From positions 80,359 through 144,358 of the forward strand of contig CANQQZ010000003.1 in assembly GCA_947626135.1 (NCBI GenBank): a DNA stretch of 64,000 nucleotides. Reading direction: 5' to 3'. This document shows positions 26,477 through 35,070 of the stretch, piece by piece. The stretch is from an uncultured Clostridia bacterium. GTDB lineage: Bacteria > Bacillota > Clostridia > UBA1381. Numbering within the stretch: the stretch's first letter is position 1; every line of letters starts with the position of its first letter. The notes beneath the pieces were generated by a model. The model did no database searches. It saw only the letters and a program-made list of their open reading frames with translations, and had not been told where the DNA came from. The translations under genes and the position numbers were made by a program.

Positions 26477-26518
26477 TTGCATATGTGAGCCTGATTTGAT
26501 ATAATTTGTTTATATCAA
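26477..26518 (+). promoter_or_regulatory. Promoter with overlapping palindromic operator candidate
   Basis: TTGCAT (26477-26482), 17 bp and TATAAT (26500-26505) form the promoter. TTGATATA (26496-26503) and TATATCAA (26511-26518) form a perfect 8-bp inverted repeat with a 7-base centre that covers the -10 and probable start site. Confidence 0.55.
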
Positions 26519-26543
26519 CAAATATTTTAAGGGGGCTTCTCTC

Positions 26544-27371
26544 ATGGTAAAATACATTTTGAAAAAATCTCTGTCGGTGCTCTCCCAAAAGCCGATCATG
26601 CTTTGGGGCGTGTCGCTCATGAGTTCGGTTATCATTTTCCTCATCACCGTTACCGGAATACTTGTTCCGATAATCACCATCCCGGTCATACTGACGATTA
26701 CGGCAGGCATGTCTGCGCTCTACCTTGACGGCTATAACGGCAGACCGATAAGCTCAAAACAGCTGTTTAAGGGCTTTTCACGCGGATACGTGCCGCGCGT
26801 CGCTGGCGGAATGTGCTGGTATTATCTGTGGTCGCTGATATGGGCGTTCGTGCCGATTGTAGGCATAGTAAAGTCGTATTCGTACCGCTTTACCCCGTAT
26901 ATACTTATTACACGTCCCGAGATAGACGCCACAGACGCTCTTAAGATATCCATGCTTGAAACAAAGGGTTATAAGCTCATGATGTTTCTCGCCGATTTGC
27001 TGATAGCCGCCGCGGCGATCGTTGCCGTTGCCGTTTTGACCGCGCTTTCGGCGATCCCTCATGTAGGATTTGTATTCGGGATAATCTCGGCGCTGTTTAA
27101 TTTCGCGCTGTGGCTGTTTTTGCCGCTGTTTTACGGGATCGTGGGCGCGGCGTTCTATCAGGAAACGAAAAACGGGACCTTCACGGCTGCCGCTTATAAG
27201 CCCGCGAGCTATAATCCGGCTGCAAACGCTCCCGCGGTCGCTCCCGTAAGCGGCACGGAGAATTTATCCATACAGCCGAACGAGGGCGATTGGTACTGTT
27301 CGGAATGCCGGACGCTGAATGCGGCGGGAACGCTGTACTGCCGGGCGTGCGGAAAAAAACACGAGGAATAA
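26544..27371 (+). CDS. DUF975-like polytopic membrane protein with C-terminal zinc ribbon
   Basis: The 275-residue protein has about five membrane segments in its first 220 residues. The stretch LWSLIWAFVPIVGIVKSYSYRFTPYILI followed by EIDATDALKISMLETKGYK resembles the DUF975/glycerophosphoryl-diester membrane domain pattern of FVPxxGxxKSYSY and amphipathic MTKG. An Ala/Pro linker leads to a RanBP2-like or double zinc ribbon finger, WYCSECRTLNAAGTLYCRACGKK. It may sense or scaffold at the membrane; no activity can be assigned. AAGGGGG lies before the ATG. It is monogenic with its own promoter and terminator. Confidence 0.75.
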   Translation: MVKYILKKSLSVLSQKPIMLWGVSLMSSVIIFLITVTGILVPIITIPVILTITAGMSALYLDGYNGRPISSKQLFKGFSRGYVPRVAGGMCWYYLWSLIWAFVPIVGIVKSYSYRFTPYILITRPEIDATDALKISMLETKGYKLMMFLADLLIAAAAIVAVAVLTALSAIPHVGFVFGIISALFNFALWLFLPLFYGIVGAAFYQETKNGTFTAAAYKPASYNPAANAPAVAPVSGTENLSIQPNEGDWYCSECRTLNAAGTLYCRACGKKHEE

Positions 27372-27400
27372 AAAAACGGGCAAAGCCCGTTTTTTTATTT
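27368..27400. terminator. Bidirectional terminator between the zinc-ribbon gene and prfB
   Basis: AATAAAAAAACGGGC, three-base loop, GCCCGTTTTTTTATT. Confidence 0.9.
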
Positions 27401-28514
27401 AAGCAATGTTCCCAGCTTTACCGCCTTAAGATAAGCGTTTATAAAGCCGTTCAAATCACCGTCCATAACCGCGCCTATGTTGCCCATTTCAAAGTTTGTA
27501 CGCAAATCCTTCACCATTGTATAGGGTTGGAAAACATACGAACGTATTTGAGAGCCCCAGCCGTTATCCATCTGAGCGCCTTGAATATCGGCGATTTTTT
27601 CCTTCTGCTGCTGCTCGGCAAGCTCAACGAGCTTAGCCTTCAGCATTTTCATTGCATAATCGCGGTTCTGGAACTGCGAGCGCTGCGTCTGGCATGATAC
27701 GACTATCCCTGTCGGCTTATGCGTAAGCCTTACTGCCGACGAGGTCTTGTTTATGTGCTGACCTCCCGCTCCGCTTGCGCGGAACGCCTCCATTTCTATG
27801 TCCTCGGGTCTGATATCCACCTCTACGTCGTCGTCCAGCTCCGGCATTACCTCGACCGACGCGAACGAAGTCATGCGCTTTCCCGCGCTGTTGAACGGCG
27901 ATATGCGCACGAGCCGGTGAACGCCCTTCTCCGCCTTAAGATAACCGTATGCGTTCAGTCCGCGCACCTCCATAGTGCAGCTTTTAAGTCCCGCCTCTTC
28001 ACCGTCGAGGGAATCCATAATTTCCGTTTCATATCCGTTTTTCTGCGCCCACATCTGGTACATTCTCAAAAGCATCTGGCACCAGTCCTGCGCCTCCGTG
28101 CCTCCCGCGCCCGCGTGGAGCGTAATAATGGCGTTTGAGGAATCGTACTGACCGCTCAAAAGGGTTTCGAGCGTCATGGAGTCGATTGTTTCCTCCACCC
28201 TCTTCACGGCGCCGCCTATCTCGTCAAGCATACTGTCATCGTTTTCCTCGTTTGCGAGGTCGATCAATATCATCGTATCCTCCCAGAGGGAATGAAGAGA
28301 ATTGTATTTCTCGATTTTCGCGTTTAGCTGCTTCGCCCTTTGCATGACCTTCTGCGACTGCTTCATATCGCTGTAAAAATCAGGCTCGAGCGATTTGGCT
28401 TCAAGCTCCTTCACCTCTGTCTCCGCGCCCGCGATGTCAAAGTGAATCCCTCAGTTCCTTAATGCCATCCTCCATAGCGGCGAGCTTAAGCTTGTACTCG
28501 TCGTATTGCAGCAC
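27395..28514 (-). CDS. prfB: Peptide chain release factor 2, with programmed +1 frameshift
   Basis: RF2 releases nascent chains at UGA and UAA. The track shows only the main frame from a false start at 28414. The true gene starts upstream, probably at the GTG at 28514 (MLQYDEYKLKLAAMEDG; GTG read as Met), ten bases after AAGGA, and reads to an in-frame TGA at 28439-28437. There AGGGATTCACTTTGAC contains the conserved CTT-TGA-C slip site with an AGGG Shine-Dalgarno-like element at the canonical distance. A +1 shift joins DIAGAETEVKELEAKS. The main frame has GAGGQHINKTSSAVR (the GGQ loop) and an SPF-type codon-recognition segment (VRISPFNSAGKR). The joined product is 372 residues. It lies 36 bases downstream of secA. 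Confidence 0.95.
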
Positions 28515-28550
28515 TTTAATCACATCCTTTTAGAAATTTTATTTTAATTT

Positions 28551-31379
28551 TTATTTTTTGCCCGGGTTATACAGAACGTTTCTCGCCGCATTTTGCTGCG
28601 CCGGCGTATTCATGGGTCTTGCCGGACGCTGCTGCGGATTTGTTCTGTCCGCGCCGTTCCTGCCGCAGCAGTTTTTATATTTCTTGCCGCTTCCGCACGG
28701 ACACGGATCGTTTCTGCCGACCTTACCGGCGGGCGCGGTCTTTTTCGGCTGCTTTTGCAGACTTCCGTCGCCGGCTGTTTCAATAGGCTTTGCAACCTGT
28801 TCGCGTTTTATTTCAACGCGCGGCATAGCCGTCATAAGATAACGCACCGTATCGCGCTTTATTGCATCGAGCATTCCCTCGTATAATTCCGAGCCTACCG
28901 TTCTGTACTCTATAACAGGGTCGTGCTGACCGTAAGCGCGAAGACCTATTTCGCGCTTTACATGCTCCATTTCGTCGATATGGTCCATCCACAGCGTATC
29001 GACTACCCTCAGCATGATTACGCGCTCAAGCTCGCGCATATTTTCGCCGAATATCTCCGACTGATACGCGTATCTTTTGCGCGCGATTTCCATAAGCTCG
29101 TCCTTTATGTCGTTGCGGGTCACGCTCTCCATTTCATCCTCGGGAATATCAAATGACCCCTGAGCGCACAGCACGCTGTTGGCAAACTCGCGTATGGCGC
29201 GTATATTCCATTCCTCCGGAATTTCGGAAATGCCTATATAATCATCGAGCGAGCTGTCAATTACCGACTCGATCATATCCTGAACGGTGCCGCTGATATC
29301 CTCGCCGTCGAGCACCGCCTGACGCTGACGATAAATAATCTTTCTCTGCTCATTCATTACCTCGTCATACTGAAGGACATGCTTACGCGAGTCAAAATTG
29401 CGGCTCTCTATGTTTTTTTGCGCGTTTTCTATGGAATTGGTAAGCATTTTCGCCTCGATCGGGTCTGTTTCCTCCAGTCCCATCGCGGAAACCATTTTCT
29501 TTACCTTATCCGAGCCGAAAATCCGCATCAGATCATCCTCAAGCGAAAGGAAGAACTTCGACGCGCCCGGATCCCCCTGACGTCCGGAGCGTCCGCGCAG
29601 CTGATTATCTATACGCCTTGACTCATGTCTCTCCGTGCCGATTATGAATAAGCCGCCTAAGCGCTTAACCTCCTCCTGCTCCGGCTGGATCTGCTCCTTG
29701 AATTTGCTGTACAGCTCGCCGTATTTCGCGCGGGCGTCCAGTATAGCCTCGTCGTCGGTATCCGCAAAGCCCGTAGCCTCGTTTATAAGCTCCTCGTCAT
29801 AACCGAGCTTCTCCATCTCATGCTTTGCCATGAACTCGGCGTTTCCGCCGAGCATTATATCGGTTCCTCGTCCCGCCATGTTTGTGGCGATTGTCACGGC
29901 GCCCTTTTTACCCGCTTGCGCGACGATCTCCGCCTCCTTTGCGTGGTATTTCGCGTTTAAAACCTCGTGCTTTATGCCCTGACGCTTCAGCATTCCCGAC
30001 AAAAGCTCCGATTTGTCAACGTCGACCGTACCGACAAGCACCGGCTGACCCTTTTCGTGACATTCCTTGATCTGCTCTATGACCGACAGGAATTTGCCGC
30101 GCTCGGTCGAATAAACGACGTCCTGCATATCGTTTCTTATGACCGGCTTATTCGTCGGAACGGCTACCACGTCCAGCTTATATATATGCTGGAACTCCTC
30201 CTCCTCGGTAAGCGCGGTACCGGTCATGCCGGAAAGCTTCCCGTAAAGGCGGAAAAAGTTCTGGAACGTTATCGTCGCCAATGTTCTCGACTCATTCTCT
30301 ACCTTAACGCCCTCCTTTGCCTCAATAGCCTGATGGAGCCCGTCGCTGTAGCGTCTGCCCGGCATAATTCTTCCGGTGAACTCGTCCACGATTAAAACCT
30401 GATCGTCCTTTACTATATACTGCTTGTCGCGGTGCATTACGCCGTTTGCATGAAGCGCCTGGTTTATATGATGCTGAATCTTCATATTTTCCGGATCTGA
30501 TAAGTTTTCTATACCGAACGCTTCCTCGGCTTTTTTGATTCCCCTTTCGGTCAGAGTGGCTGTTTTCGCCTTCTCGTCCACGATATAGTCCGCGTCGACG
30601 TCCTCGTCGAGCTGCTTGTCGTCATGCTCGGTGACAACAAGCTTTTTCAGGCGCTTCACAAACATATCCGCAAGCTTATACAGCTCGTTTGCGCCCTGAC
30701 CCATACCCGAAATGATAAGGGGCGTTCTCGCCTCGTCGATCAGGATCGAGTCCACCTCGTCCACGATGGCGTAAAAATGACCGCGCTGTACCTGCTGCGC
30801 CTTGTTTACGACCATGTTGTCGCGCAGATAGTCAAAGCCGAGCTCATTGTTCGTTCCGTAGGTAATATCCGCCGCATACGCCGCTTTGCGCTGCTCGTTG
30901 TCGAGGTCGTGAACGATAAGACCGACGCTCAGTCCCAGGAACCGGTATACCTTCCCCATCCATTCACTGTCTCGCTTCGCAAGGTAATCATTGACCGTTA
31001 CAATATGTACGCCCTTTCCCACAAGCGCGTTAAGATATGCCGGAAGCGTGGAAACAAGCGTTTTTCCTTCTCCCGTTTTCATCTCGGCGATTCTGCCCTG
31101 ATGAAGTATTACGCCGCCGACCACCTGGACATAGAAATGCTTCATGCCGAGAACTCTCCGGCTCGCCTCACGCATTACCGCAAACGCCTCCGGAAGCAGA
31201 TCGTCCAGCGTCTCGCCGTTGGCAATACGCTCCTTAAACTCCGGCGTTTTAGCCTTGAGCTCCGCGTCGGTAAGCTTTTCAACCTCCGGCTCCAGCGCCA
31301 TGACCTTATCCGCTATCGGATATACCTTCTTTAATTCGCGGTCGGAATATGTGCCGAATATTTTGTCAAAAAGACCCAA
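28551..31379 (-). CDS. secA: Preprotein translocase ATPase SecA
   Basis: SecA drives export of unfolded preproteins through SecYEG. The 942-residue sequence contains [17 protein letters not shown] (Walker A), [20 protein letters not shown] (DEVD box), the preprotein cross-linking domain, [32 protein letters not shown] (motif VI) and a C-terminal zinc-binding tail, [18 protein letters not shown]. The start is a TTG at 31379 (read as MGLFDKIFG) with GAGGTGACAAAAA upstream; no better ATG is near. prfB follows in the same transcript, the common secA-prfB arrangement. Confidence 0.98.
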   Translation of the reverse strand: MGLFDKIFGTYSDRELKKVYPIADKVMALEPEVEKLTDAELKAKTPEFKERIANGETLDDLLPEAFAVMREASRRVLGMKHFYVQVVGGVILHQGRIAEMKTGEGKTLVSTLPAYLNALVGKGVHIVTVNDYLAKRDSEWMGKVYRFLGLSVGLIVHDLDNEQRKAAYAADITYGTNNELGFDYLRDNMVVNKAQQVQRGHFYAIVDEVDSILIDEARTPLIISGMGQGANELYKLADMFVKRLKKLVVTEHDDKQLDEDVDADYIVDEKAKTATLTERGIKKAEEAFGIENLSDPENMKIQHHINQALHANGVMHRDKQYIVKDDQVLIVDEFTGRIMPGRRYSDGLHQAIEAKEGVKVENESRTLATITFQNFFRLYGKLSGMTGTALTEEEEFQHIYKLDVVAVPTNKPVIRNDMQDVVYSTERGKFLSVIEQIKECHEKGQPVLVGTVDVDKSELLSGMLKRQGIKHEVLNAKYHAKEAEIVAQAGKKGAVTIATNMAGRGTDIMLGGNAEFMAKHEMEKLGYDEELINEATGFADTDDEAILDARAKYGELYSKFKEQIQPEQEEVKRLGGLFIIGTERHESRRIDNQLRGRSGRQGDPGASKFFLSLEDDLMRIFGSDKVKKMVSAMGLEETDPIEAKMLTNSIENAQKNIESRNFDSRKHVLQYDEVMNEQRKIIYRQRQAVLDGEDISGTVQDMIESVIDSSLDDYIGISEIPEEWNIRAIREFANSVLCAQGSFDIPEDEMESVTRNDIKDELMEIARKRYAYQSEIFGENMRELERVIMLRVVDTLWMDHIDEMEHVKREIGLRAYGQHDPVIEYRTVGSELYEGMLDAIKRDTVRYLMTAMPRVEIKREQVAKPIETAGDGSLQKQPKKTAPAGKVGRNDPCPCGSGKKYKNCCGRNGADRTNPQQRPARPMNTPAQQNAARNVLYNPGKK

Positions 31380-31524
31380 TTTTTGTCACCTCAATCATTA
31401 TTGTAAATCTCGGGCGGTCCGATACGCCCGTAACAGCATTATTTTATCATAAAGGCGCCGCGTGACGCTTCCGCCGCGGCGTTCCTCCGGGTTCACAAAG
31501 TCTCGCTTTGCGTCATATGGAGTT

Positions 31525-31530
31525 ATTATA
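31525..31530 (-). promoter_or_regulatory. Candidate secA promoter (extended -10)
   Basis: On the minus strand TGTTATAAT contains TATAAT (31530-31525) with a TG one base upstream, an extended -10. The -35 region is poor. It would give a leader of about 140 bases for secA. Confidence 0.4.
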
Positions 31531-31646
31531 ACACATCTTTTTAAATATTACTACTGTTTTTTGTGAATTTTTTGTGAAAAGTTTAAAACTGCGGCGCTCA
31601 TATATCTCCTTTAGCACAAATTCGCGGCGTATATGATTTTTTTCGG

Positions 31647-31697
31647 GCGGCACATACCTCATTCTCCGCCGTCCCTTTTCGGCGGAGGGTGTGCCGC
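31647..31697. other. Nested inverted repeat in the secA-trpD intergenic region
   Basis: The 470-bp gap between the divergent secA and trpD genes contains GCGGCACA (31647-31654) pairing with TGTGCCGC (31690-31697), enclosing CTCCGCC (31664-31670) pairing with GGCGGAG (31681-31687). No T-run follows on either strand. It lies upstream of the trpD promoter, so it is not a trp leader attenuator. No ORF or T-box motif is seen in this gap. Confidence 0.6.
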
Positions 31698-31761
31698 GTC
31701 CTATCTGCCGGGTCCGCCGTTAAAAAGTTGTGCTCCGCGGGAATTTTGTGAGTTTACGCTA

Positions 31762-31790
31762 TTGCAATTTTGCGTGTTTTGTGTTATAAT
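31762..31790 (+). promoter_or_regulatory. Promoter for the trp gene cluster
   Basis: TTGCAA (31762-31767), 17 bp, TATAAT (31785-31790). The roughly 55-base leader to trpD is too short for a T-box or a TRAP-type attenuator. Confidence 0.7.
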
Positions 31791-31851
31791 AGAGAATGGT
31801 TTATAACGAGCTGAGATGAGATGAGCTTAAAATAGAGGAGGAAGATGAGAA

Positions 31852-32877
31852 ATGAGAGAGCTTATTCAAAAGGTAGTGGAAAAAAAGGATTTAACGCGCG
31901 AGGAAGCCGCTGAGGCGATGGATTTAATGCTTGAAGGCACCGCGTCGCAGGTGCAGATGGCTGCGTTTTTAACGGCGCTCAGGATGAAGGGCGAAACGAT
32001 CGAAGAGATCGTGGGCTGTACGCAAATGATGAAATCGAAGGCGGGCAAATTAAATCCGCTCACGGACAAAAATTATATAGACTTTGTCGGCACCGGCGGA
32101 GACGGCACAAATTCCTTCAACATATCGACCACGGCATCATTGGTTTGCGCCGCCGGAGGCGTTACGGTAGCAAAGCACGGCAACCGCGCCGCGTCGTCGA
32201 AAAGCGGCTCGGCTGATTTGCTTGAGGCGCTCGGCGTGAATATCATGCTTGAACCCGCGCAGGTTACGGAATGCATAAATAAAATAGGCTTCGGCTTTAT
32301 GAACGCCCAGAAATTTCATAAGGCGATGAAAAACGTCGCTCCGGTAAGAAGCGAGCTTGGCATACGCACGATTTTCAATATGCTCGGACCGCTTTCCAAT
32401 CCGTCCGGCGCCTCGCGTCAGGTTATAGGCGTGTTCAGCGCCGAAATCGCGCGGGTATTCGCGCAGGTAATGATAAACCTCGGCGTCACCGACGCGCTTG
32501 TCGTTCACGGCATGGACGGCATGGACGAGATCACCGCGGCGGATAAAACGCTTGTAAATGAGATAAAGGACGGAAAAATAACCGAGTATTATATAGATCC
32601 CGCCGACTACGGCATACCCTATGCCGATCCCGCCGACTTAAAGGGCGGCTCGGCTGCGGAAAACGCCGAGATAGCGCGCGGCATATTCGCCGGCAAAAAA
32701 GGCGCACAGCGCGACATAGTGGTATTAAACAGCGCCGCAGGGCTCTACATCGGCGGCAAAGCCGCGTCGATCGCCGACGGAATAAAGCTCGCGGAGCAGA
32801 TCATAGACAGCGGCGCGGCGGCGGCTAAGCTTGAAGAGATGATCAAACTGACCAACTCCTTCGGAGGTATGGCATGA
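31852..32877 (+). CDS. trpD: Anthranilate phosphoribosyltransferase
   Basis: TrpD transfers phosphoribose from PRPP to anthranilate, step two of tryptophan synthesis. The 341-residue protein has FVGTGGDGTNSFNIST (PRPP-binding glycine loop), KHGNRAASSKSGSADLLEALG and MKNVAPVRSELGIRTIFNMLGPLSNP, all typical. GAGGAGGAAG precedes the ATG. It opens the cluster; trpE and trpG are not in the window. The stop overlaps the trpC start by four bases. Confidence 0.96.
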   Translation: MRELIQKVVEKKDLTREEAAEAMDLMLEGTASQVQMAAFLTALRMKGETIEEIVGCTQMMKSKAGKLNPLTDKNYIDFVGTGGDGTNSFNISTTASLVCAAGGVTVAKHGNRAASSKSGSADLLEALGVNIMLEPAQVTECINKIGFGFMNAQKFHKAMKNVAPVRSELGIRTIFNMLGPLSNPSGASRQVIGVFSAEIARVFAQVMINLGVTDALVVHGMDGMDEITAADKTLVNEIKDGKITEYYIDPADYGIPYADPADLKGGSAAENAEIARGIFAGKKGAQRDIVVLNSAAGLYIGGKAASIADGIKLAEQIIDSGAAAAKLEEMIKLTNSFGGMA

Positions 32878-33653
32878 TTTTAGATAAGCTTACAGCTCTT
32901 TCGCGCGCGCGCGTAAAATCGGCAAAGGAAAAAAAGAGCGCGAAGGATTTGTTAAAGGAGCTTGAAAACACCGGGTTAAAGCCGCCGGAATTTAAGAGCG
33001 CGTTATGCGGTCATGACGGCGTATCAATAATAGCGGAAATAAAAAAAGCGTCCCCGTCAAAGGGCTTGATACGCGCGGACTTCAATCATATGGCAATCGC
33101 GGAGGAATACGTCAAAAGCGGTGTGCAATGCCTGTCGGTGCTGACGGAACCGGAATATTTCAAGGGCAGCCTGCAATTTATCCGCGACATAAAGGCAAAA
33201 TATGATATACCCGTTTTGCGCAAGGATTTCATAGTGGACGAATATCAGATATACGAAGCGAAGCTCGCCGGAGCGGACGCTGTTCTGCTTATTATGGCGG
33301 CGCTCACGGATGAGGAATACGCGCGCTTTTTCAAAACGGCGTCGGACTTAAGGCTCGACGCGCTTGTTGAAACGCACAGCCGCGGCGAAATAGAGCGCGC
33401 CGCAAAATTCGGTTCCATAATAGGCGTAAACAACAGAAATCTGCAAACCTTCGAGGAGGATATAACGCTGTGCGGACGTCTGGCGGAATATATTCCCGAA
33501 AACAGCGTTAAGGTCGCCGAAAGCGCAATCCGCACTCACGAGGACTATGAATATTTGCGGGATGCGGGCTATGACGCGGCATTGATAGGAGAAGCCTTTA
33601 TGAGAGAGCGCGATATCGCCGCGGCGGTAAACGCCATGCGCTCCGGTGAATGA
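32874..33653 (+). CDS. trpC: Indole-3-glycerol phosphate synthase
   Basis: TrpC closes the ring of CdRP to give indole-3-glycerol phosphate. The TIM-barrel motifs are visible: VSIIAEIKKASPSKGLI (catalytic Lys region), CLSVLTEPEYFKGSL, VLRKDFIVDEYQIYEA, IGVNNRNLQTFEED and VAESAIRTHED. The length of 259 residues is normal. It overlaps trpD by four bases and is separated from trpF by one base. Confidence 0.96.
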   Translation: MILDKLTALSRARVKSAKEKKSAKDLLKELENTGLKPPEFKSALCGHDGVSIIAEIKKASPSKGLIRADFNHMAIAEEYVKSGVQCLSVLTEPEYFKGSLQFIRDIKAKYDIPVLRKDFIVDEYQIYEAKLAGADAVLLIMAALTDEEYARFFKTASDLRLDALVETHSRGEIERAAKFGSIIGVNNRNLQTFEEDITLCGRLAEYIPENSVKVAESAIRTHEDYEYLRDAGYDAALIGEAFMRERDIAAAVNAMRSGE

Positions 33654-33654
33654 T

Positions 33655-34257
33655 ATGGATATAAAAATATGCGGCATACGCCGCGAAGCGGATATAAATA
33701 TTGTCAATAAATATAAGCCGGAATACATAGGCTTTATATTCGCCCCGACAAGGCGGTATGTTTCGCCGGAATATGCGGCAACGCTGAAATCCGGTCTGGC
33801 AAACGGTATAAGGACCGTGGGCGTATTTGTGAACGAGCCGGTAAAAACGGTGCTCAGCACCGCCCGTACCGCCGGACTGGACGTTATACAGCTTCACGGA
33901 GACGAGGACGTGGAATATATAAAATCACTCGGAACAGATTATGAAATCTGGAAGGCGGTCCGCATTTCGGGCGGGGAAAAAATCCCAGAAATCGCCGGAG
34001 CAAGCCGCGTGCTGCTCGACAAATATGACGAGCGGGAGCCCGGCGGCACCGGCAAGACCTTCGATTGGTCGGCAAAGCCGCACGTATCATCCGTTCCGAT
34101 CATGCTAGCGGGCGGCTTGAACACGGAAAACGTGCTGCGCGGAATAGAAATTTTTAACCCTGCGGGCGTAGATGTATCCTCGGGTGTGGAAACCGACGGA
34201 GCAAAGGACGAAAATAAGGTGAGAAAATTTATAGAAACAGTGAGAGGTAAGATATGA
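33655..34257 (+). CDS. trpF: Phosphoribosylanthranilate isomerase
   Basis: TrpF converts PRA to CdRP. The sequence has MDIKICGIRREADI (catalytic Cys in KICGI), YIGFIFAPTRRYVSPE, VGVFVNEPV, DVIQLHGDED and a phosphate-binding end with MLAGGLNTENV and GVDVSSGVE. I prefer the ATG at 33655 over the GTG three codons earlier, which lies inside trpC. The stop overlaps the trpA start (ATGA). At 200 residues it is full length. Confidence 0.95.
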   Translation: MDIKICGIRREADINIVNKYKPEYIGFIFAPTRRYVSPEYAATLKSGLANGIRTVGVFVNEPVKTVLSTARTAGLDVIQLHGDEDVEYIKSLGTDYEIWKAVRISGGEKIPEIAGASRVLLDKYDEREPGGTGKTFDWSAKPHVSSVPIMLAGGLNTENVLRGIEIFNPAGVDVSSGVETDGAKDENKVRKFIETVRGKI

Positions 34258-35042
34258 ACAGAATAGACGAGAGGCTCGGCGCGAAAAAGGCAAGAGGCGA
34301 AAAGGCGCTCATAACCTTTTTGACAGCAGGGGACCCGAATATAGAGTTTACAAAAAAGGCTTTAAAAATCATGGAGGATGAGGGTGTGGATCTAATCGAA
34401 ATCGGCGTCCCGTTCTCCGATCCGTCAGCCGACGGACCCACAATACAGGAGGCGGATATGCGCGCCCTGGAGCAGGGAGCGGATATATTCAAAATTTTCG
34501 ATATGGTCGGCGAAATACGCGGCAGCATAACGGTGCCGCTGGTATTTTTGCTCTATTATAACGTAATAGTGCAATACGGCGCCGACGCGTTTTTTAAAAA
34601 ATGCGCCGAGGTCGGCGTGGACGGTCTTATAATACCTGATCTTCCGTTTGAGGAAAGCGGCGAGGTCAGGGAATACGTCGATAAATACGGCGTGTACCAG
34701 ATAAATCTTGTATCGCCCACGTCAAGAGACAGGATAGAAAAAATAGCAAAAGGCTCAAAGGGCTTTTTATACTGCGTGTCGTCACTGGGAGTCACGGGAG
34801 AAAAGTCATCGTTTGACACGGATTTCAGCGGGTTCTTTTCTCTGATAAACAAATACGCGTCCGTGCCGGCATGCGTGGGCTTCGGCATATCGAACGGAGC
34901 CCAGGTCAGGGAGCTTTGCTCATACTGCGACGGAGCAATTGTCGGCAGCGCAGTCGTTAAGGCGATAGCCTCCGGTGAAAACGACGCTCAGCGCGAAACG
35001 GCGCTTCGGGAGAAGCTGCGCGACTTAAAATCCGGCATATAA
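34254..35042 (+). CDS. trpA: Tryptophan synthase alpha chain
   Basis: TrpA cleaves indole-3-glycerol phosphate to indole and glyceraldehyde-3-phosphate. The catalytic Glu is in LIEIGVPFSDPSADGP, and the Asp that follows in SADGPTIQ is also present. The phosphate site is CVGFGISNGAQV and GAIVGSAVVK. The protein is 262 residues. It normally pairs with TrpB, but trpB, usually directly upstream, is absent: trpF and trpA overlap by four bases. The partner must lie elsewhere in the genome, or TrpA works with a distant TrpB. Confidence 0.95.
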   Translation: MNRIDERLGAKKARGEKALITFLTAGDPNIEFTKKALKIMEDEGVDLIEIGVPFSDPSADGPTIQEADMRALEQGADIFKIFDMVGEIRGSITVPLVFLLYYNVIVQYGADAFFKKCAEVGVDGLIIPDLPFEESGEVREYVDKYGVYQINLVSPTSRDRIEKIAKGSKGFLYCVSSLGVTGEKSSFDTDFSGFFSLINKYASVPACVGFGISNGAQVRELCSYCDGAIVGSAVVKAIASGENDAQRETALREKLRDLKSGI

Positions 35043-35070
35043 TTTTTAAGATAAAGGAAGGTAAAAGGAT

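Noticed and set aside
31380-31851. T-box or tryptophan attenuator before trpD
   Set aside because: No GGTGGNACCGCG motif, leader peptide with Trp codons or terminator lies between the promoter and trpD; the leader is only about 55 bases.
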